A stretch of 64,000 bases of DNA from Carya illinoinensis (taxonomy: Eukaryota > Streptophyta > Magnoliopsida > Fagales > Juglandaceae), in contig NC_056758.1 of NCBI RefSeq assembly GCF_018687715.1, positions 41,015,467-41,079,466 of the forward strand, written 5' to 3'. Of this stretch, positions 13,132-25,934 are shown piece after piece. The first letter of the stretch is position 1. Every line of letters starts with the position of its first letter. Under the pieces are notes generated by a model. The model had not been told where the DNA came from, made no database searches, and was given only the letters and a program-made list of their open reading frames with translations. Position numbers and translations under genes: made by a program.

Positions 13132-14217
13132 ATGTCAACACTGGGTGACGATGAATTAGGCCTGATACTCAACTGGGTCGACGACCTATATGCCAGAAAA
13201 TCTCTCTCTGTGGTCTGCAAGCAATGGCTGAGGGTGGAGGGTCTTACCCGGTTATCCGTAAGGGTTCTAGACCTCGATTCCTTTCGTGGTTTCTTACCAA
13301 GATTCCCAAATTTAGTTACCTTCGAATGTTCACGGCGGATCACCGATGACGGCCTTAGATTCTTGGCCCAAACATGTCCCAAAATCGAGGCCCTCAACCT
13401 TAATTTGAAACCCCCTCGTGAAAATTCTGATGAGTTTGATCAACCCTGCGATGATGTTGGCGACGATGGTCTATGTGCTTTAGCAATCGGATGTCGCAAG
13501 TTGTCGAAAGTTTTGCTGCGAAGGAGGACGAATATTGGGGATGTTGGAGTTGTTTCGCTGATTAACTTGGCATCAACTTTGACGAACTTGGATTTGGGTT
13601 GGTGCAATTTGATTACGGATCAAGCTCTTGCAGCGATTGGGGAGGCAAGTTCTCTCACTATTTTGAATTTGGAAGGGTGTTCTTTAATTACAGATGGTGG
13701 GGTAACTTCTTTGGCAACAATGGCTTTGTCGAGGTCTTTGAAAAAGTTGGTCCTGGCAGAATGTGATCAAATTAGCGATTATGGGGTGTCCCTTTTGCAG
13801 CAAATGTATTGCTTGGAGGAGCTAAATATGGCCGAATGCGGGCCAAAAATCACTGATATTGGAGGCGTGGCAATTGCTACAATTCAAACCCTCAGGAGAC
13901 TAAATATTTCTTGGTTAATTAATGTATCAGATCCAACACTTTTCGCACTTGCTGAGAACTGCCAGAAACTGGTTGCGGTTGATTTTACGGGCTGCGAGTT
14001 AATAACTGGAGCTGGAATTCGTGCCTTCTCAAATCATACCTGTTTAGAAACTCTAGTGTTTCCTTCATGTTACAACATCGGTGTTCATGATTTGGAAAAT
14101 GTGGTGCGTGGATGTCGCTCATTGAGGTGTGTTGTGCTGGATAAAAGACTGAAAACGTGGGTAACACCAATGATGCAAGAGTACATTAGCATATTCTGTG
14201 GTCTATATTGGAGGTGA
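13132..14217 (+). CDS. F-box/LRR-repeat protein
   Basis: A single 361-residue open frame. Residues 3-40 form an F-box-like start (LGDDELGLILNWVDD followed by SLSVVCKQWLRVEGLTR), the segment that binds SKP1 in SCF ubiquitin ligases. From about residue 60 to 340 there are roughly ten cysteine-containing leucine-rich repeats, for example LTNLDLGWCNLITDQALAAI, LTILNLEGCSLITDGGV, LKKLVLAECDQISDYGV and LVAVDFTGCELITGAGI. The protein ends PMMQEYISIFCGLYWR. Family knowledge: the LRR arc chooses a substrate for ubiquitination. I do not know the substrate and cannot assign a specific symbol. The absence of introns and the compact F-box at the extreme N-terminus fit this plant subgroup. The start ATG is the first in frame and places the F-box at residue 3. 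Confidence 0.9.
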   Translation: MSTLGDDELGLILNWVDDLYARKSLSVVCKQWLRVEGLTRLSVRVLDLDSFRGFLPRFPNLVTFECSRRITDDGLRFLAQTCPKIEALNLNLKPPRENSDEFDQPCDDVGDDGLCALAIGCRKLSKVLLRRRTNIGDVGVVSLINLASTLTNLDLGWCNLITDQALAAIGEASSLTILNLEGCSLITDGGVTSLATMALSRSLKKLVLAECDQISDYGVSLLQQMYCLEELNMAECGPKITDIGGVAIATIQTLRRLNISWLINVSDPTLFALAENCQKLVAVDFTGCELITGAGIRAFSNHTCLETLVFPSCYNIGVHDLENVVRGCRSLRCVVLDKRLKTWVTPMMQEYISIFCGLYWR

Positions 14218-16127
14218 TCAATAAATAAAGAACATTTATTTAGTTGGTTTGGATCATATCAAGGCTAGTGAAAGTTTGTTTCATTCCCTGCTCCTTAATG
14301 TGGTGAGTAATTGCAAGCTTCTGCGACTTATTTTTCATGAGCCTACTTCTGGTTAAGCTTTTAAATAATCTGCATTTTTATACTCTGTCATACACTTTCG
14401 AACTTCTATCTAAATCTTCTAATACAACCTTGTTTCTCAAATTATAAAAAATAGACAAGAGAGAGGGGAGGTGGTGGTCCGTAGAAGGCTAGTGAAGTTG
14501 ATACTTTCTATTTGCAAAGTTCACAAAAGAGTTGAACAGCTATGACGGAATGTATCCATCTTGGAGCTTTCAGTACCTTGGGATTAGATTTAGATATTGT
14601 AGCATTACTGATGCTTCACTTGTGCGATGGATGCAGTCATTCGATAATGATACAGAAAAATGACTTGACTCGATTACACATTTGTTATGAACATCAGTGA
14701 GTCTTGGCATTAACTTCAATTTTCATTATGAATGGATATATCTGTGATAACATTAACGGCTCTTGTGGATGGGTATGTGGAGTTCCCACTTCCCACCCAC
14801 AACCCCCTGGCCACAAGCTTGATATTGAGATTAGAATCTTTGTTCAAGACACATTTTTTATAACATACAGTAATTGAAAATTTTATTGAAGAGTGCAAAA
14901 GGCTGTCCTAGTACACGGAGAATCTTTGGTCAAGACTCTTGTTGGTAGCCTTTGGAGCTCAGAGTTCGGACACAGATAAAATTTGCATATCTGTCTGTCA
15001 AATATATCATTGTACACCCTCTTGTTAGTTAGCTGTCCTTGTGTTCAGGTGATAAAAATGTTGAATCCTACGTCGCATTCACACTGTTTATAAGATTATC
15101 ATTAACCAAGCATTCTATATTTGGCCATGATGAAATCATGTTGTCTCACACGTCGGTATAATTATCAGGGGTCTGCAAAGACACTCAGCATGCAGGATCA
15201 ATCAAAGCTCATGAAGGGGCAGCTTTAGCAAAATTGAAGTTAAAAGAACAACAACACACGAGGTTTCCACTTTCTTGCTCTTCATTCTTTGAGTTCAAGT
15301 GGCTGTCGTTGAGATGGAGTGCAATTAGTTGGTGTTATAATATACAAATTGCTGTCTTCATTGATGATTGAGGTGTAAATGGAGTTTTTGGAGAACTTCT
15401 GTGGATGAATGATGAATCAATTTCCAGATTACCTCTACCGTCTGTATTCTTGTACTAATTGCATAGTTTCTACGTCTAATTTCTCAGTTTTATTATTTTT
15501 CTTTAAAATGGCTGCCATTTCCATTTTAAACACGTTTCGCGTTGCGTGGGCATTACGAGGGAAAAAAAAAACTATTTAATTATGGTTGACCCGATATAGA
15601 TTATGTAGACTGGGCCTCGGCCCACTCATTGTTCGGTCCACATTGCTAGGATCCAAGACAAATAAAATGATAGATAAACAAATAAGTAATGATATATTTA
15701 CAATTCTTTTACTGTTTTACTATTTAGGTATTGTTTTCCCTTTGAATCTAGATTAAAAATTTTATAATATAATATGACATTTATTTTTATATAATTTAAA
15801 AGAAAATAAATTCAATCAATTAACATAATTTAATTTAATTAAAAATAAAATCAATTTTATGAAAATTGGTTTTTGTTTTTGGCTCTTTGTAATTCTTTTT
15901 ATAAAATTAATTTTTTAAAATTAATTTAAATATGATTACATTGTTATTAAATTGATTTTCAGATTTTACAAGAAAGTAAAATTATAATTTACACTCAACT
16001 AGTTAAAAAAAAAAAAAAAAGGGTATAAGGTCCAACAAGTAAACTCGAGCTTTGGTACACCGCGCCGTTTTATTACGTAAACCTAGGATGCGCCGATGAT
16101 GTAATCTGCTCTGCAACTGCAGCTGCA
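14218..16127. other. Intergenic region downstream of the F-box gene
   Basis: AATAAA-like signals lie a few bases after the F-box stop. No coding region is recognised. The segment 15660-16020 is highly AT-rich. The YebC promoter and leader must lie at the right edge. Confidence 0.6.
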
Positions 16128-16184
16128 ATGGCTTCCACCATTTTGGAATCTGGAGCTGTCAAAGATCAATACCGTCATATTTGA
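16128..16184 (+). other. Possible upstream ORF in the YebC gene leader (18 codons)
   Basis: An ATG at 16128 opens an 18-codon frame (MASTILESGAVKDQYRHI) ending in TGA at 16182-16184, 48 bases before the main ATG. Its last codons and stop fall in the first copy of a 25-bp direct repeat. It matters only if the transcript starts upstream, which the sequence cannot show. Confidence 0.35.
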
Positions 16185-16228
16185 GAAAGGAAAAGGAAGA
16201 TAAATCAATACCGTCATATTTGAGAAAG
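16165..16228 (+). repeat. Direct repeat of 25 bp in the YebC gene leader
   Basis: The 25-mer that begins ATCAATACCGTCATATTTGA occurs at 16165-16189 and again at 16204-16228, a 39-bp shift. The second copy ends 4 bases before the start codon at 16233. Confidence 0.9.
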
Positions 16229-16232
16229 AGAA

Positions 16233-16608
16233 ATGGGCTCTTCCTCGTCCATCAGAGCATTTGTCGCCACTCTTCGCAGGTTTTCTCATGGGTTCTCCTC
16301 CAAATGCCCCTACTCCTTTTCCCTCCAAAGTAACAACACGCTCTCTGTCTGTCTATCTTATTCCTCTCACACTTAAATCTTCAATTATTGGGGGGAAGTG
16401 ATACCAGCGCTTATTATATATGTATTTGCGATTCAGAAAATGGTTTGCTGAAGAGAAATTTATCATTCCCATCCACAGTATCAACGTATTCCCCGTTATG
16501 TTCGTATGAGAACAATTACAGTGGTCATTATCTTCAAGCGAGAAAGATATGGGCATTCCATCCTGTCTGTATGGGCAGGCGTTCCTGCAAAATCGCTGGC
16601 AGAAAGGT

Positions 16609-16651
<43 letters not shown>

Positions 16652-19150
16652 ACGCACCCACGCACTACAATCAGAGAAAAGTTTGTGCCTTTGTTTTTTT
16701 AAAATTTTTTTAAGTTTGTAGTAAAAAATTGAAATTTAGGACATTGCATCTGGTTTTATTGAATTAAGGAATTATTATTTTCTGTAAAATTGGTTTTTGC
16801 AGTTTGTTTGTGAATCGCTTGAAGGAGCAGTTCTAATTGTTTTGCATCTTTGTGCCCACGTGTCTATAAACATGCAATTCTACTTGCGCGCTCCATGTGT
16901 TTGATCAAATACATTATAGAAGTTTGGAGAGATTTTCTTCGATCTTAATATGGTCTATCTTCGTCGTGTGACAATTGTCACTTCATTTTTTTTTCTAATA
17001 CCTTTCTCCTTTTGAACTCCACGTGCTTGACGCAATGTTTTCGTAATCACGACTATGGAAAAGTCGGTAGACATTTCTGTGATCCTCTACTTCAGGTGTC
17101 TAAATGTGATTTAAACGCAGGGGGCGCAAGATGCAAAGAAAGCAAAACTTTATGCAAGAATTGGAAAGGAAGTTGTATCTGCGTAAGTTTAGTCACTCTT
17201 TAGTTGACTTTTTTGACAAGTACTCTTTAGTTAACTTTTTCTTAGATTGAATGGCTGAAAAAAGTGTAGGACATTAATCTTGGTGATTATCACAAACATA
17301 AATTACCTCAGAATGGGTCCTGCTTGTTATTGGTTTTTTTGTTTGTGGGATATTAGCATGAAACATGAATCTTTAGCTGCCCTGTATCTCGTTTTGTTTC
17401 ACATTTTCACATTTTTGCTAAGTTGGTCCCAAATTAATTACCGTGGGTCTTAAGTCCCATATCATCACTGTTGCAGTGTAAAGAAAGGGAGTCCAAATAC
17501 CATTTCAAACACAGCTCTGGCTGCTGTACTTGAGAAAGCCAAGGAGCTTGATGTACCAAAGGAAATTCTAGACCGCAACATTAAGAAAGCTTCTGAGAAA
17601 GGACAAGAGGCTTACATTGAGAAGATCTATGAGGTTGTTATATTTGTTGTCAATAATTTTTTCGGTAATGTTTAATCAGTGTGAGCTAGTCTTTGGATTG
17701 ATACTTCTGTTATCTGACTTTATGTTGACACATTGAGAGTATTTTATTGTCTCATGAAAAATGCTGCTTTCATGTTTTCAGGTATATGGTTATGGTGGAG
17801 TTAGTATGGTAGTTGAGGTCTCGACAGACAAGATAAATCGTTCTGTGGCAGCTGTTAGAGAAGTAGTGAAGGACTATGGAGGAAAGATGGCAGATCCAGG
17901 ATCTGTAATGTTCAAGTTCAGACGTGTCCGTGTTGTAAATGTAAAGGTCACCAATGTTGACAAAGATCATCTCCTTGCCATTGCTTTAGATGCCGGTGCT
18001 GAGGATGTAATTGAACCTCCACTTTATGAAGATGATACTGAAGAAGAAAGGTCGGAAAGGTAAGAATGAGTATTAGAGTTGACAAGTCAAAAAGTTAGCT
18101 TAGACAGCTGTATGTCTTATGAGTTGTATTATACATCTAAAGGCCAATGTCTCTTGCGTATATTTCTCACTTTGCTTGCAGTCTGGCCATGGTAGATTCT
18201 TCTACTCAGTTTTTGACTTTTACTTATTTGCTTTATATCTGATTGCAGTGATAGAGTATATATAGAAAATTATATCGGTGATATAATATGCATTATCTTT
18301 GTATATTTTGTCCACGTAATAAACTATGCAACTCTAGCTCTACAAAGTTCTAATGCTTGGTTTTTATTTTCCCCTCCTGGAAGCTATTATAAAATTGTAA
18401 GTGCATCTGAGAACTACGCAGAGATTCTATCAAAACTACGTGAGGATGGGATGAAATTTGAGCCTGATAATGGTTCCGAGCTGCTTCCAATGACCACCAT
18501 AGAGGTGTGTCTCTTTTGCAGAAATATTTTCATTGTAACTTTATTTTGTCCTTACGATTAAAGGTAAATAATTAGCTTTAGTTTTTCCTACTCTGAGGCC
18601 ATTTTTAGAGAATATGATTTCAGTCCATATCTTAAATATTTTGTTTGGCAAATACTTCAGTTTGTACAAGACAACACTGCAATCATGATAATAGATGCCT
18701 CATCCTGTCATGTTGGATCACCCCACGCCACTCTGGGGCATTCAATGATAATGAACGATATTAATCATTACAGTACTTGTAGACATTTTATAGCTATTCT
18801 GAACCTTGTGATTTTTCAGCTAAGCCTGAAACTCTAATTTCACTGCTCTACGTGGAGCATAATTCCCACTGGAAATAAGGGGTGAGTTTGGGAGGGGGGT
18901 GGTGTTTGGGATCACACACCCCATTATGCTTCGATTCCTAGAATTATTTTTCTTTTTCATCGTTTCATTGTGTTTGCTTGTTTGTTTGTAATGACTGTTG
19001 TTTTAAATGTCTCCTACAAAAAAAAGGTAATGACTGCAATAAGTTGTTGGGTTTTAGGTAGATGATGAGGCTATGGAATTAAACAAGGAGCTTATGAGCA
19101 AATTACTTGAACTTGACGATGTTGATGCCGTTTATACAGACCAGCAATGA
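16233..19150 (+). CDS. Organellar YebC/TACO1-type translational regulator
   Basis: Seven exons, 16233-16329, 16437-16606, 17121-17182, 17477-17633, 17782-18059, 18384-18504 and 19058-19150, give 325 residues. The first 60 or so residues are rich in Ser, Arg and Phe with few acids (MGSSSSIRAFVATLRRFSHG), as expected for a mitochondrial or dual organelle presequence. From about residue 75 the YebC fold is clear: MGRRSCKIAGRKGAQDAKKA, ARIGKEVVSAVKKGSPNT, EKIYEVYGYGGVSMVVEV, VKDYGGKMADPGSVMFKF and LLELDDVDAVYTDQQ at the end. It corresponds to Arabidopsis At2g25830, named a probable transcriptional regulatory protein. Bacterial YebC and human TACO1 are now understood to help ribosomes translate difficult stretches, so a role in organelle translation is the better inference. 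All junctions are GT-AG and in frame. Confidence 0.93.
16613..16648 (+). repeat. (CT)n microsatellite at the start of a YebC gene intron
   Basis: About 17 CT units begin 7 bases inside the intron that follows exon 16437-16606, close to the donor site. Confidence 0.9.
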
Positions 19151-19979
19151 TAAAATGTATCTCTGGTTGTCATCTTAACAATTGAATTCGGGTTTTGGTG
19201 CTGGTGGAAAGTATTAGGTACATCCAATTCGAGTACGAGTGCAACATTTAACTGGTCTTTGTTACTCGATAAAGTATGATGCCCAATACTTCACTGGTTG
19301 GGAGGCAGGGCCATTGATACCTTGTTGCTTATATTTCCATTTCACAAAAGAGAGAATTTCAGTCACAGCTCGGTTATTATATCTGGAAGAACAGTGAATA
19401 CTGAGATCTTTCTTTCTGAAGGACAGGTCATAAATTTCTTTTTTGCCCCAGTAGATGTATAATGATTAGTTTTTGATATATCCAGAATATATCTTCTTTA
19501 GCAATCATTTACTATATATTGCCTGCGTCCTCCTCCTTAGAAATCCCTTTTATCATTCCCCGCCGAAGGTGAGGGTGCAATTTCTTAGCTTGTGCAGTAA
19601 TGAGTAACATTAGATCAAGGAACCTTTGGTATGTTTCATTCATGGACATGCTACCGTAGCTCAGTGTTTCATAAACTGGCAACATTGCATATATATATAT
19701 AGGCCATAATATATTTTTTTCATGAACAAACTAATATGTACATGATCGAACTACTTTGCCCAAGTAATTGAAGCCCCGATCTCCGGCATCTCGTTTCAAT
19801 TATTGTTACTAGTACTATTATTAATATTATTCACACACCATCATAATTAACCACTATTATAAACATTATAAGTTGGAGAGCATCGACTTTGTGTACATCA
19901 TCTTGTATATCAATCCATGAGCCACAGTCAACCATGGAAAGCACGGCAATTTTCTCAGGATGGATGAAAACAACGAAGT
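19151..19979. other. Convergent intergenic region (YebC and CCD8 3' ends)
   Basis: No coding region is recognised. It must contain both 3' untranslated regions; AATATA/AATATT-rich stretches near 19690-19860 could serve as polyadenylation elements. Confidence 0.6.
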
Positions 19980-22900
19980 TCAGTGTTTGGGAACCCAGCA
20001 ACCGTGCAAGCCGTATGGGAGACCATATGGGAACTTGGCTCTGGCAATCTCTTTGAAGGTGGATCCATCTAACAACAACGCATACCCCCCTCCATTTTTC
20101 TGACTAATCATGGAGATTACGACGCCTGCGAGCATATACAAATTTATACATAACAACGTTAAAAGACTAAAGAAATAGTTGGCGATATAACAAGAAGCTG
20201 GCGACGTGCCAGCAACGTTGTAAGATGGAGTAGTTACCGTCATCTTCCTCTGTTGCACCTGGCCTAGGCACAAAGAATGGCTCCGACGGCACAGCACCCT
20301 CCTCGTACCAATTCTTCGCCCTCTTATTTACTAAATCAATCTGCCACAAATTTCAAATTACTCTTAATTTAACCTACATACATTTACATATGCAAATATA
20401 TATTTAAGTGCACACGGGAAGATCAGAAGGGGACTGTGCAAACTTTGATTGACGTACCTTGGTGAGAGCGTTGGGGAAATTGCATGGGCGTTGGGCCCCG
20501 CATGCATAAGCATATCTGTATTTTAGGCCCAGAAATTTTGGGTTGATGCTGCACATGTCGATGCCTCTCCCATGTTCATTTGGGTCCACTGCTGCCTCTA
20601 ACTTTCCATATGGACTCCCATTCAACGGTATAATGAACCGTCCAACCCTTTGATCATGTATTCATCAAACACTCGCATAAACTTATTAATTGTAAGATTT
20701 TTATTTTTTTTAAATCAACCAAGATACAGTTTTTACAGGCCTGGTATAAATGGACGGTCATGATCTTCTTTCACAACATATATATATATATATATATAGG
20801 GCAAAATTTAACGTGCGTATAATATGTTGTTGTTCAGCTAATTACTAATTTTTTATTCTCGTCCTTGTTTATAGTTTTTTTAAAATTATTTTTTAAATCG
20901 ATGCTCGATCCCATGAGAATATGTTGGGAAAAATGAAGAGAATGATGGGTTAATTAAGCAAATAATTGAAGAGAATTATAAGTATCTATAAGAAAAATAA
21001 AAATGGACAGTATCTTCTCATGATCAGATATATATTATAAGTAGAATCTTGTATATTCGATATACGTACCTAGCATCTGGCAGCACATCTTTCCCGTCGA
21101 ATGATCGGAGATTTTGCAGCTTGAGCTTCTCCAAAATCGTCGTGTCGGCATTGTGTTCGCAACAATCTGCCATAATGGCTGTCACTCTCCCGTCTTCATC
21201 CACCTCTTCGTAGGCATTAATGAAGTGGAAGGTCACAAATAATGGAACTTCCACGCTGGCCACCTTCAAAATCACATGCCCATGTATATTTTAAATCATC
21301 ACATGTATATATACATATATGTGTATATATATATATGTAAATATATTTATCATATTGTATTTTTTATTAGCTTTAATTACAATGGATCGAAGAGAGCGGT
21401 AGACTTACAATTTTGCCGCTAGCTTTACACATGACATGCACAAACGCCTTAGAATCAGGGTGCCATTCAAACTTGTATAGAGGTGTGGGCTCAGCCTTGA
21501 GCAAATTCTGGGCACAATACCTCAATGGCATCTCAGGCACGACAATATAGTGCTCAGTCACCGGGAAAGAGTGGACCCACCCAGGAGCCGGGCCGTGCCG
21601 GCAATTTACCCGTCCGATCACCTTCCTCTCATTCGTTCCCGGCTTCATACTCACCACCAAGTATCCTGGATTCACCAAATCTGGCAACAAAGTCAAGAAC
21701 TCTTTATCCGTCACAATAGGATGCGCCGAGTGTATTAAACCACCCAACGTGTCACTATACTCAAATTTCCCTAACGTGTCCAATGTGTTCGGGTCGATCA
21801 CTATTGAGCCTTTCTGTGTTTCTGTTAAGCAAACCACACGCCCGTCACCGAGTTTGACCACCCCAGTATTAGCATTATCGGTCAGTGATGCACCGGAGAA
21901 CAAGTTCGCGAGCTCGCCAACATATGCTAGGAAATTATCAGACTTAGGGACCTCAGAAAATTCACGGTAACATAGTTTCTTGTTCTTTTTTGCTGCCTTG
22001 TATGCCTCCGATTCAATTTGCCGGTGGCCGGCGATTAATCGACCGTTCTCAAAGTGAAGCTTGACTAGGGTGGCGTAGCCATCAAAGAGGTGGCGGAAGT
22101 CGTAGTTCCCGATGCGCCACAAGCCTGGACCATTTCTCAGGTACGTTCCACTCTGCATGTGATGAATGGATCGAGAATCATATATAATTATCATGAATTA
22201 ATTAATTACTATTGTCTGGTATACTAATATATATTAATATTATTGTTTTTGTATCAACCAGTGTGGATTTTCCCCCACTACCGATCTATTTACACGTCAT
22301 CGTTGGATCTATCTCCAGTACGTACTAATATAGGAAGAGATCAAAGGAAAAAGAGAAGGGGACAACGAGAATAATAGATAGTTCTCTCTTTTTGGATGAT
22401 TATATGTCACCATCAAATGAATTGGGTCAGTATATACGTATATCAGTGATCACTCTCCTCTTTCTGACGTTATGTGATTAAGGTATTATACGCCATATAT
22501 ATATATATATATATATAATCAAGTAATATGACATGAGTAGCTAAATAAACAGCCTTTTGAGGACAGACCTAACTTACTCCACTGTCTTTAATTATTTTAT
22601 TTGTGTAAATGCTAGCAAATCAAATTTTATAAAAATAAATTTATAAATAGGCATAATTTCATATCATTAAAATTATTTTTATTATATAATAAATTATATC
22701 ATATCAAATAATTTATAAATGTATTTTTATCCATTATTTTTTATAATTATAGCACATTTTTAGATATATGGCGTAGATCAACGGAAACCCGGCCCACCTC
22801 CAAAGAGTTTTCTTTTCTCTATTTTTTTTTTCCTAGCTTCTTGAAAAATGCGCTTTCTTGTATTATGAAAACAAGTACCGTTAGAGCATTAGTAGTGGGT

Positions 22901-24460
22901 TTAATAAAATTAAATTTTAACTAAAAAATAGTTAAAGTATAAAATAAAGTATAACAATAAGTTCAACAAATAAACAGTAAATTTAACCATCAACTATATG
23001 ACTAGCCAAATTTATTAAATGAAAAAGGCTGGTCAAATATTATTTTTGGATTAAAATATTCACTTCCTGCCTCTTTCTTTCCCCGCAAGAAAAAATAGTT
23101 GAAGAAAAATCCAATATTCTCTATCTTTCCTCTCCCTCACTTTGAACTTTAAAATACTTCAATGAGATTCATATTAATGAACTGCTGCTTGTTTTTATAA
23201 TTCACTAGACCACACGTTGATGATATTATTTTCAATTTTTTCAGCGGCATATAACTCACTACATCTCAACCTACTTTGCACACAAATTTTTAGCTTATAT
23301 GTTTACTAAGATTGATTACGAACAAGTACCATAAATTTTAATGCAATAATAAATTTTAATGCAACCATAATATTTAATATAATCATATTCAAATTACAAT
23401 TAGAATTAAAATAATAAAAAATTCAAGATCAATATTTTAATATAATAGTGAAAAATTTGTTGAACCTATTATTTTGTGTTATAAAAAGAGACTAGTTAAA
23501 ATTTATAAAAGTAAATTTCAAATAAATAAGTCCATATGAGCCATTTGTTAAAAAAATTGAATTTCATTAAAAAAATTAATTTTCTTTTTACACTTTTCAA
23601 CATGTAGTCTATAAAAGTTTCGACTTATATATTTGAGATTTGTACATATTATTTATCTTATAGAAATTGAGATTCTACACGTAATTAAAATCAGCATATA
23701 TAGAAAAGGATCGATCGATTAGAAACAAAATTAAATATGAATCTACATGAGACGTACGCTTTCATAATTATTTGTTTCAAACGCCACGTTTGGCCTACAA
23801 ATTAAAATTAATTTCACCATGTTTGGATTGAAGGAAAATCTGGGTCGAAAGAAAAGTTAGTAAACAAATTAAGCAACAATGATACGTATTTAGAAGACAC
23901 AATTGTAGTTATCAAAAAAAAAAAAAAAAACAAAGAAAAAAAAAAAGAAGAAAAGAAGAAGAAGAAGAAGAAGACACAATTGTAGTGTTGTAAGACAGAT
24001 CACTAGTGCCACGAACACCACGTTAGGAAAATATGTATATATCCAGCGACATAACGTTTGTTTGTTCTATTTCAATATCCTACGATAAGCACGCACTTGA
24101 TGAGAATAATTATGATTATAAAGAAACTAATAATTATCATTCACATACCAGCCACAACGGTATTTCTCCTTCTACAATCAGCTCTCCCTCCCATCTCTCC
24201 TGCCTCACACTGGTCCATGCAACGTGATTCATTCGGTTTCCCGCACTTTCTTTTTCCCATGACGGAGCAACTGTCGGCAACGGAGTTGTTTGGGTTGCAA
24301 CATGGGTAACTGTCAAGTCCCGAACATTGCACTTCCTAGTAACGTTAACGTTGCTACTCCTAAAAGGAAACCCTTCGTTTATACTACCGGGATTATCCGA
24401 GACTGCCACTATGGCTGTCGAAATGAAGTTTCTGATGGGAGAAAAGCTCATGGAAGCCAT
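19980..24460 (-). CDS. CCD8: Carotenoid cleavage dioxygenase 8 (strigolactone biosynthesis)
   Basis: CCD8 (MAX4/RMS1/D10) converts the apocarotenal made by CCD7 into carlactone, the strigolactone precursor, inside plastids. Six exons in transcript order, 24460-24149, 22152-21409, 21263-21070, 20647-20458, 20340-20238 and 20125-19980, give 562 residues, the usual length. The N-terminus (MASMSFSPIRNFISTAIVA onward) is Ser/Thr-rich and suits a transit peptide. Family landmarks are RQERWEGELIVEGEIPLWL, SGTYLRNGPGLWRIG, SDTLGGLIHSAHPIVT, APGWVHSFPVTEHY, VTFHFINAYEE, MDRGID-type DMCSINPKF and GLPYGLHGCWVP. Iron-ligand histidines are probably H248, H298, H365 and H555. Intron 1 is about 2 kb, the others short; all are GT-AG. 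No damage is visible, so the gene looks functional. It faces a gene desert upstream. Confidence 0.96.
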
Positions 24461-24533
24461 GAAAAGAGAATCTGGTTAAGGGTTTTTAGTGTGTGAATCC
24501 AGGACAAGTTAAAAGAACCAGCTAGAGGCCGGG

Positions 24534-24542
24534 TTTTATAGC
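24534..24542 (-). promoter_or_regulatory. Probable TATA box of CCD8
   Basis: On the minus strand the sequence GCTATAAAACCC lies about 75 bases upstream of the CCD8 ATG, a usual distance for a short plant leader. No expression evidence is available. Confidence 0.5.
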
Positions 24543-25934
24543 ATACGAAGGATGTATGGAAGACTCTTATAACAATTAGGAACTATGCTGAAACGTTGGA
24601 ATCTGGATTGGTAGAATTCTTTTCCACTAGAGGACAAAGCTTACGTTATCACAGTCGAAAGAAGATTCAGGACTGTGCTGCGCACAGGGAGTTATTCTAC
24701 TACTAGTACTCTATCTCAAATAACTGACAAATTTTTAGGGCCAAAGTTGGTCGCGAAAAACAATGAGCCGGATCTGGTCAATTGTAAGTTTAGCATTTAA
24801 ACTGTTTGTGATGCGCGCGGCCAGGAATAGGGTCAGCCTGATTTCTGTTGTTTCTTTCGCATGATCAGTAATTTGAATCAATCGGTTTCAAACAGAATTA
24901 TGCTTTAGAAAATCTCAACTTGCTAATTAATTTTATATGTGAAATTTGACTGTAGGTGTATATATATATATATATATATATGAAAATGCTTGTGTGCCTC
25001 TCCCATGCCCCCTCAAAATTACTGCTAATCACAATTTTTATTTTTTATTTTTTTTAACTTAATGATTAAGAAAATGATTATAAATATATTGATATATTTT
25101 TTTATTTTTAAAAAATGTTTAAATATATTAAAAAATATGAAAAAAAAAGAAAAAAAAAATATACATGCGGTTAAAATGAGTGGTGCCCTCTAAGTAGCAT
25201 AATAGCACCACTCATATATATATATATATATATAATCGTCGTGCGAACAGCAGTTTGATGTAAATAATACATGGCAGGCGGCCACAGAAATTGGGTTATA
25301 CCAAGTAAACGTTGAGGATATTATAGCGGCCAGCTAAAACATCTTGTACGTGAAAAGTGATTATAAGAATATATATATATATATATATATAGATATATTA
25401 GACCTTCTGGACTCCAATTGTTGATCAGGACTTTAGACGAGGGTCTGTCGCTATTTAGGCTTGGCTTAATTATTTCTTATACCATTAATATTATGTATGC
25501 ATGTATGCCTGTAATTTCCAAAGATCGATGCATCTTGCATGCGGTTTATTATATATTTTTCATATGTTCTAGGTGCTTACGTACGTTGATAAATGATTGA
25601 GCTCATTGTCGATAAGAAATTGATCTTTTACTCTTCGATTGACTAGCTTGTTCTATGAATTAGGTTATGCAACAATATGCAACAGCATATATCGTCATCA
25701 ACTGCCGCAACAAATTTGAAGATATAAACCAGCTAGCACGTACAATTCACACTTTTCTTTTTCTTTTTCTTTTTTTGACATATAAAGCATAAAGGATCAG
25801 AAGCATATATGTATCTTGAGTCGCCTTGCTCCCAAGTTGTCGAAATTTAACAATTGGATTACTGAGGTGTCAGGCCGGTGATGATCATCAACCTGCAGGC
25901 AAGCAATAATCTGAAAAAGAAAATAAAAATGAAA

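Noticed and set aside
23823..23843. Similarity to the miR159/miR319 mature sequence (TTTGGATTGAAGG)
   Set aside because: Only the first 13 bases agree, the 3' half differs, and no pairing arm is seen nearby. It lies in the large CCD8 intron.
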